Source: Actinomycetes bacterium
GTDB lineage: Bacteria > Actinomycetota > Acidimicrobiia > Acidimicrobiales > UBA8190
Reading direction: 5' to 3'
Assembly: GCA_021798135.1 (NCBI GenBank)
Contig: JAJZYI010000156.1
Location: forward strand, 1 to 7,900
Length of the DNA: 7,900 nt
Numbering within the stretch: position 1 is the stretch's first letter; every line of letters starts with the position of its first letter. Positions 6,661 through 7,900 of this stretch are shown here, piece by piece. A program made the position numbers and the translations under genes. Below the pieces are notes generated by a model. It worked only from the letters and a program-made list of their open reading frames with translations, was not told where the DNA came from and searched no databases.

Positions 6661-6670
6661 TCCTCCCTCC
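6661..6670 (-). promoter_or_regulatory. ribosome binding site fixing the EF-G2 start
   Basis: On the minus strand GGAGGGAGGA ends 6 nt before GTG 6654. This favours that codon over the longer in-frame TTG at 6765, which falls at the edge of the predicted -10 box and would add a low-complexity N-terminal extension. Confidence 0.85.
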
Positions 6671-6751
6671 CCGGCGGACGGGCCGCCGGCCCTGCCCCGG
6701 AGCGGCGCCCCGCGGCCCTTCGTCGCCGGCCGGGCCGTCCGGGTGGGCGAC

Positions 6752-6780
6752 CCGGCCTCGGCCAAGCCTACCGAGGCCGG
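6752..6780. promoter_or_regulatory. 10-bp inverted repeat around the EF-G2 -10 box (operator candidate)
   Basis: CCGGCCTCGG (6752-6761) and CCGAGGCCGG (6771-6780) are exact inverted copies separated by 9 bp. The 9-bp centre contains the predicted -10 box TAGGCT, and the left arm covers the expected transcription start. A dimeric regulator bound here would block RNA polymerase. The transcript would contain only one arm, so a DNA-level role fits better than an RNA hairpin. Confidence 0.5.
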
Positions 6781-6793
6781 CGGCCGCCGTCAG
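6765..6793 (-). promoter_or_regulatory. promoter of EF-G2
   Basis: On the minus strand CTGACG (6793-6788) and TAGGCT (6770-6765) are 17 bp apart, a good match to TTGACN and TANNNT for an actinobacterial housekeeping promoter. Transcription would start near 6758, giving a leader of about 100 nt before the GTG. Confidence 0.6.
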
Positions 6794-6831
6794 GAGCCCG
6801 GGGGCCCTCGACCGGCGGCTGCGGGGACCGT

Positions 6832-6847
6832 GCCGGGCGTGCCCGGC
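6832..6847. promoter_or_regulatory. short inverted repeat in the divergent promoter region
   Basis: GCCGGGC (6832-6838), GT, then GCCCGGC (6841-6847) is a perfect 7-bp inverted repeat. It lies between the two divergent promoters, about 34 bp upstream of the phosphatidyltransferase -10 box. It could be a regulator site, but such short GC palindromes are common in this base composition. Confidence 0.25.
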
Positions 6848-6877
6848 CCGGGGGCACCGGGGCCCGCGGGGGCGCGG

Positions 6878-6886
6878 TGGTATCCT
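6878..6886 (+). promoter_or_regulatory. extended -10 promoter of the phosphatidyltransferase gene
   Basis: TGG followed by TATCCT (6881-6886) forms an extended -10 element, and no -35 box is recognisable 17 bp upstream. The hexamer equals that of the transporter promoter at 1212. Transcription from about 6893 would leave a leader of about 27 nt containing the AGAGGG ribosome site (6905-6910, 9 nt before the ATG). Confidence 0.5.
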
Positions 6887-6919
6887 TGAAGAGGAAGCAT
6901 CGCAAGAGGGATCCTTCGC

Positions 6920-7900
6920 ATGTTCGACGGCCGGTTCCGGCACGCAGTGGACGGGGTCACGTCCCCGATCGGAAGGGCGCTGGCATCCGTCGGCGTGACC
7001 GCCGACGTCCTGACGGCGGCAGGCCTCGCGATGTCCGTCGGCTCGGCCGTCGCCATCGGCGCGGGGGACTTCGCCCTCGGGCTGGCGCTGATGGTCGCCA
7101 CGGGCCTGCCGGACCTGCTCGACGGCCCGGTGGCGAAGGCGGCCGGCACCGCATCGGTCCGCGGGGCCTTCCTCGACTCGGTCGCCGACCGCATCTCCGA
7201 CGCCTTCCTGTACGGCGGGCTCGCCTGGTACCTCGCAGCCCGCCACCACGGCACCGCCGCGGTCATCCCCTTCGCCATCGTCGCCGTCACCGCCCTCATC
7301 TCCTACGAGCGCGCCAAGGCCGAGCTGCTGGGGCTGGCCGCACGCGGCGGCCTCATGGAGCGCGCCGAGCGGTTCATCGCGCTCGGGGCCGTGCTGATCG
7401 TCGCCGCCGTCGACGCCGCGCTGCTGGCGCCCCTGCTCGCCGTGTTCCTGGTGCTGGTGACCGCCACCGCCTGCGGCCGCTTCGTCCGCGTGTGGCGGGC
7501 GGCGACGGCCCACGTGGCCGCCGCGGCGGCGCCGGCAGCGGTGGCAACCGGCATCGACGCTGCTGCCGAGCCGGTGGCCGCGGGGTCCGCTGCCGGTGCC
7601 GTGGCCGCGGGGTCCGGTGCCGGTGCCGGTGCCGTGGCCGCGGGGTCCGCGGCCGGTGCCGTGGCCGCAGGGTCTGCTGCCGAGCCGGTGACCGCGGGGT
7701 CCGCGGCCGGGCCCGTGGCCGCAGGCGCTCCCGTCGCGATGCGGTGGCGGCGCGGGAGGGTCGACTCTCGCTGGCGGGCGTGGCGCGCGGCGCGCGCACG
7801 GCCGGCCGGCCAGCGCCAGCGCCACCCGGGTTCCCACATGCCGGCGATCATCGGCCGGTCCGCACCGGAGCGGCGTTCTGCACCGGTGCAGCGGCGCAGT
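6920..7900 (+). CDS. CDP-alcohol phosphatidyltransferase, PI-phosphate synthase-like (3' end missing)
   Basis: The frame is open for 327 codons to the window edge with no stop, so the C-terminus is unseen. Residues 1-190 form a membrane CDP-alcohol phosphatidyltransferase, which joins the phosphatidyl group of CDP-diacylglycerol to an alcohol and releases CMP. The signature is DG-x2-AK-x8-G-x3-D-x3-D (68-90), with metal-binding Asp65, Asp68, Asp86 and Asp90 all present; the usual Arg of DGxxAR is Lys73. The start VGVTADVLTAAGL (24-36), SYERAKAE (128-135) and GLMERAERF (144-152) resemble actinobacterial phosphatidylinositol-phosphate synthase (PgsA1/PIPS), so inositol 1-phosphate is the likely acceptor; a glycerol-phosphate acceptor is less likely. 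Residues 215-270 are 9-residue Ala/Gly repeats, followed by an Arg-rich stretch, well beyond the usual length of about 200-230. AGAGGG precedes ATG 6920. Confidence 0.88.
   Translation, partial: MFDGRFRHAVDGVTSPIGRALASVGVTADVLTAAGLAMSVGSAVAIGAGDFALGLALMVATGLPDLLDGPVAKAAGTASVRGAFLDSVADRISDAFLYGGLAWYLAARHHGTAAVIPFAIVAVTALISYERAKAELLGLAARGGLMERAERFIALGAVLIVAAVDAALLAPLLAVFLVLVTATACGRFVRVWRAATAHVAAAAAPAAVATGIDAAAEPVAAGSAAGAVAAGSGAGAGAVAAGSAAGAVAAGSAAEPVTAGSAAGPVAAGAPVAMRWRRGRVDSRWRAWRAARARPAGQRQRHPGSHMPAIIGRSAPERRSAPVQRRS
7562..7729 (+). repeat. 27-bp coding tandem repeat in the phosphatidyltransferase tail
   Basis: Six units of nine codons (one has eleven) encode variants of AAGAVAAGS: AAEPVAAGS, AAGAVAAGS, GAGAGAVAAGS, AAGAVAAGS, AAEPVTAGS and AAGPVAAGA. 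The first unit type recurs at 7676 after three others, which suggests duplication of a multi-unit block. The frame is preserved. An Arg-rich segment (from 7742) follows. Confidence 0.92.

Noticed and set aside
4343..7837. Open frame of 1164 codons on the minus strand
   Set aside because: It is a frame-shifted shadow of EF-G2 and an antisense shadow of the phosphatidyltransferase. The product is Gly/Arg/Pro-rich without domains, and EF-G2 motifs lie in another frame.
1..7900. Defence island, phage or transposon cargo
   Set aside because: No transposase, integrase, nuclease, toxin or terminal inverted repeats were seen. All recognised genes are ordinary chromosomal types with similar base composition.

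Overview
The window looks like chromosomal DNA of a very GC-rich actinobacterium (about three quarters G+C by eye). GTG starts are common, Shine-Dalgarno sites are strong, and -10 boxes follow TANNNT. Two genes point the same way: an actinobacterial-type EF-G2, and a CDP-alcohol phosphatidyltransferase that resembles phosphatidylinositol-phosphate synthase. A deep lineage such as Acidimicrobiia is my best guess, but it rests on remembered protein similarity, not a search.

Layout. Bases 1-247 hold a two-copy 46-bp tandem repeat and no convincing gene. A class I SAM-dependent methyltransferase follows (248-1072, +). The next gap has a degenerate 19-bp repeat array, a good sigma70-type promoter (TTGACG-N17-TATCCT) and an unusually structured leader. 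That leader feeds a 14-helix DHA2-type MFS transporter (1343-3472, +) with a repetitive C-terminal tail. Two touching palindromes follow its stop. Then comes an unrecognised 252-residue protein (3646-4404, +). It converges on an EF-G-like GTPase, EF-G2 (4576-6654, -); the 171-bp gap between them holds a large GC hairpin and a 36-bp repeat array. EF-G2 and the phosphatidyltransferase (6920 to beyond 7900, +) diverge from a 265-bp promoter region. The phosphatidyltransferase has no stop codon inside the window.

The genes do not form one pathway. Most appear to be single transcription units: methyl transfer (possibly glycan or surface related), drug or metabolite efflux, a ribosome-associated GTPase, and membrane phospholipid head-group synthesis. 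I see no CRISPR array, insertion sequence, phage gene or tRNA.

The most interesting signals are non-coding or low-complexity. They are (1) the transporter leader, with two abutting perfect 10-11 bp hairpins and a third that would compete with both, like an attenuator; (2) short tandem repeats of unrelated sequence and period (46, 19, 21, 36 and 27 bp) gathered at gene ends, both inside and outside coding sequence; and (3) a 10-bp inverted repeat whose loop carries the predicted EF-G2 -10 box. I found no complete new multi-gene system.
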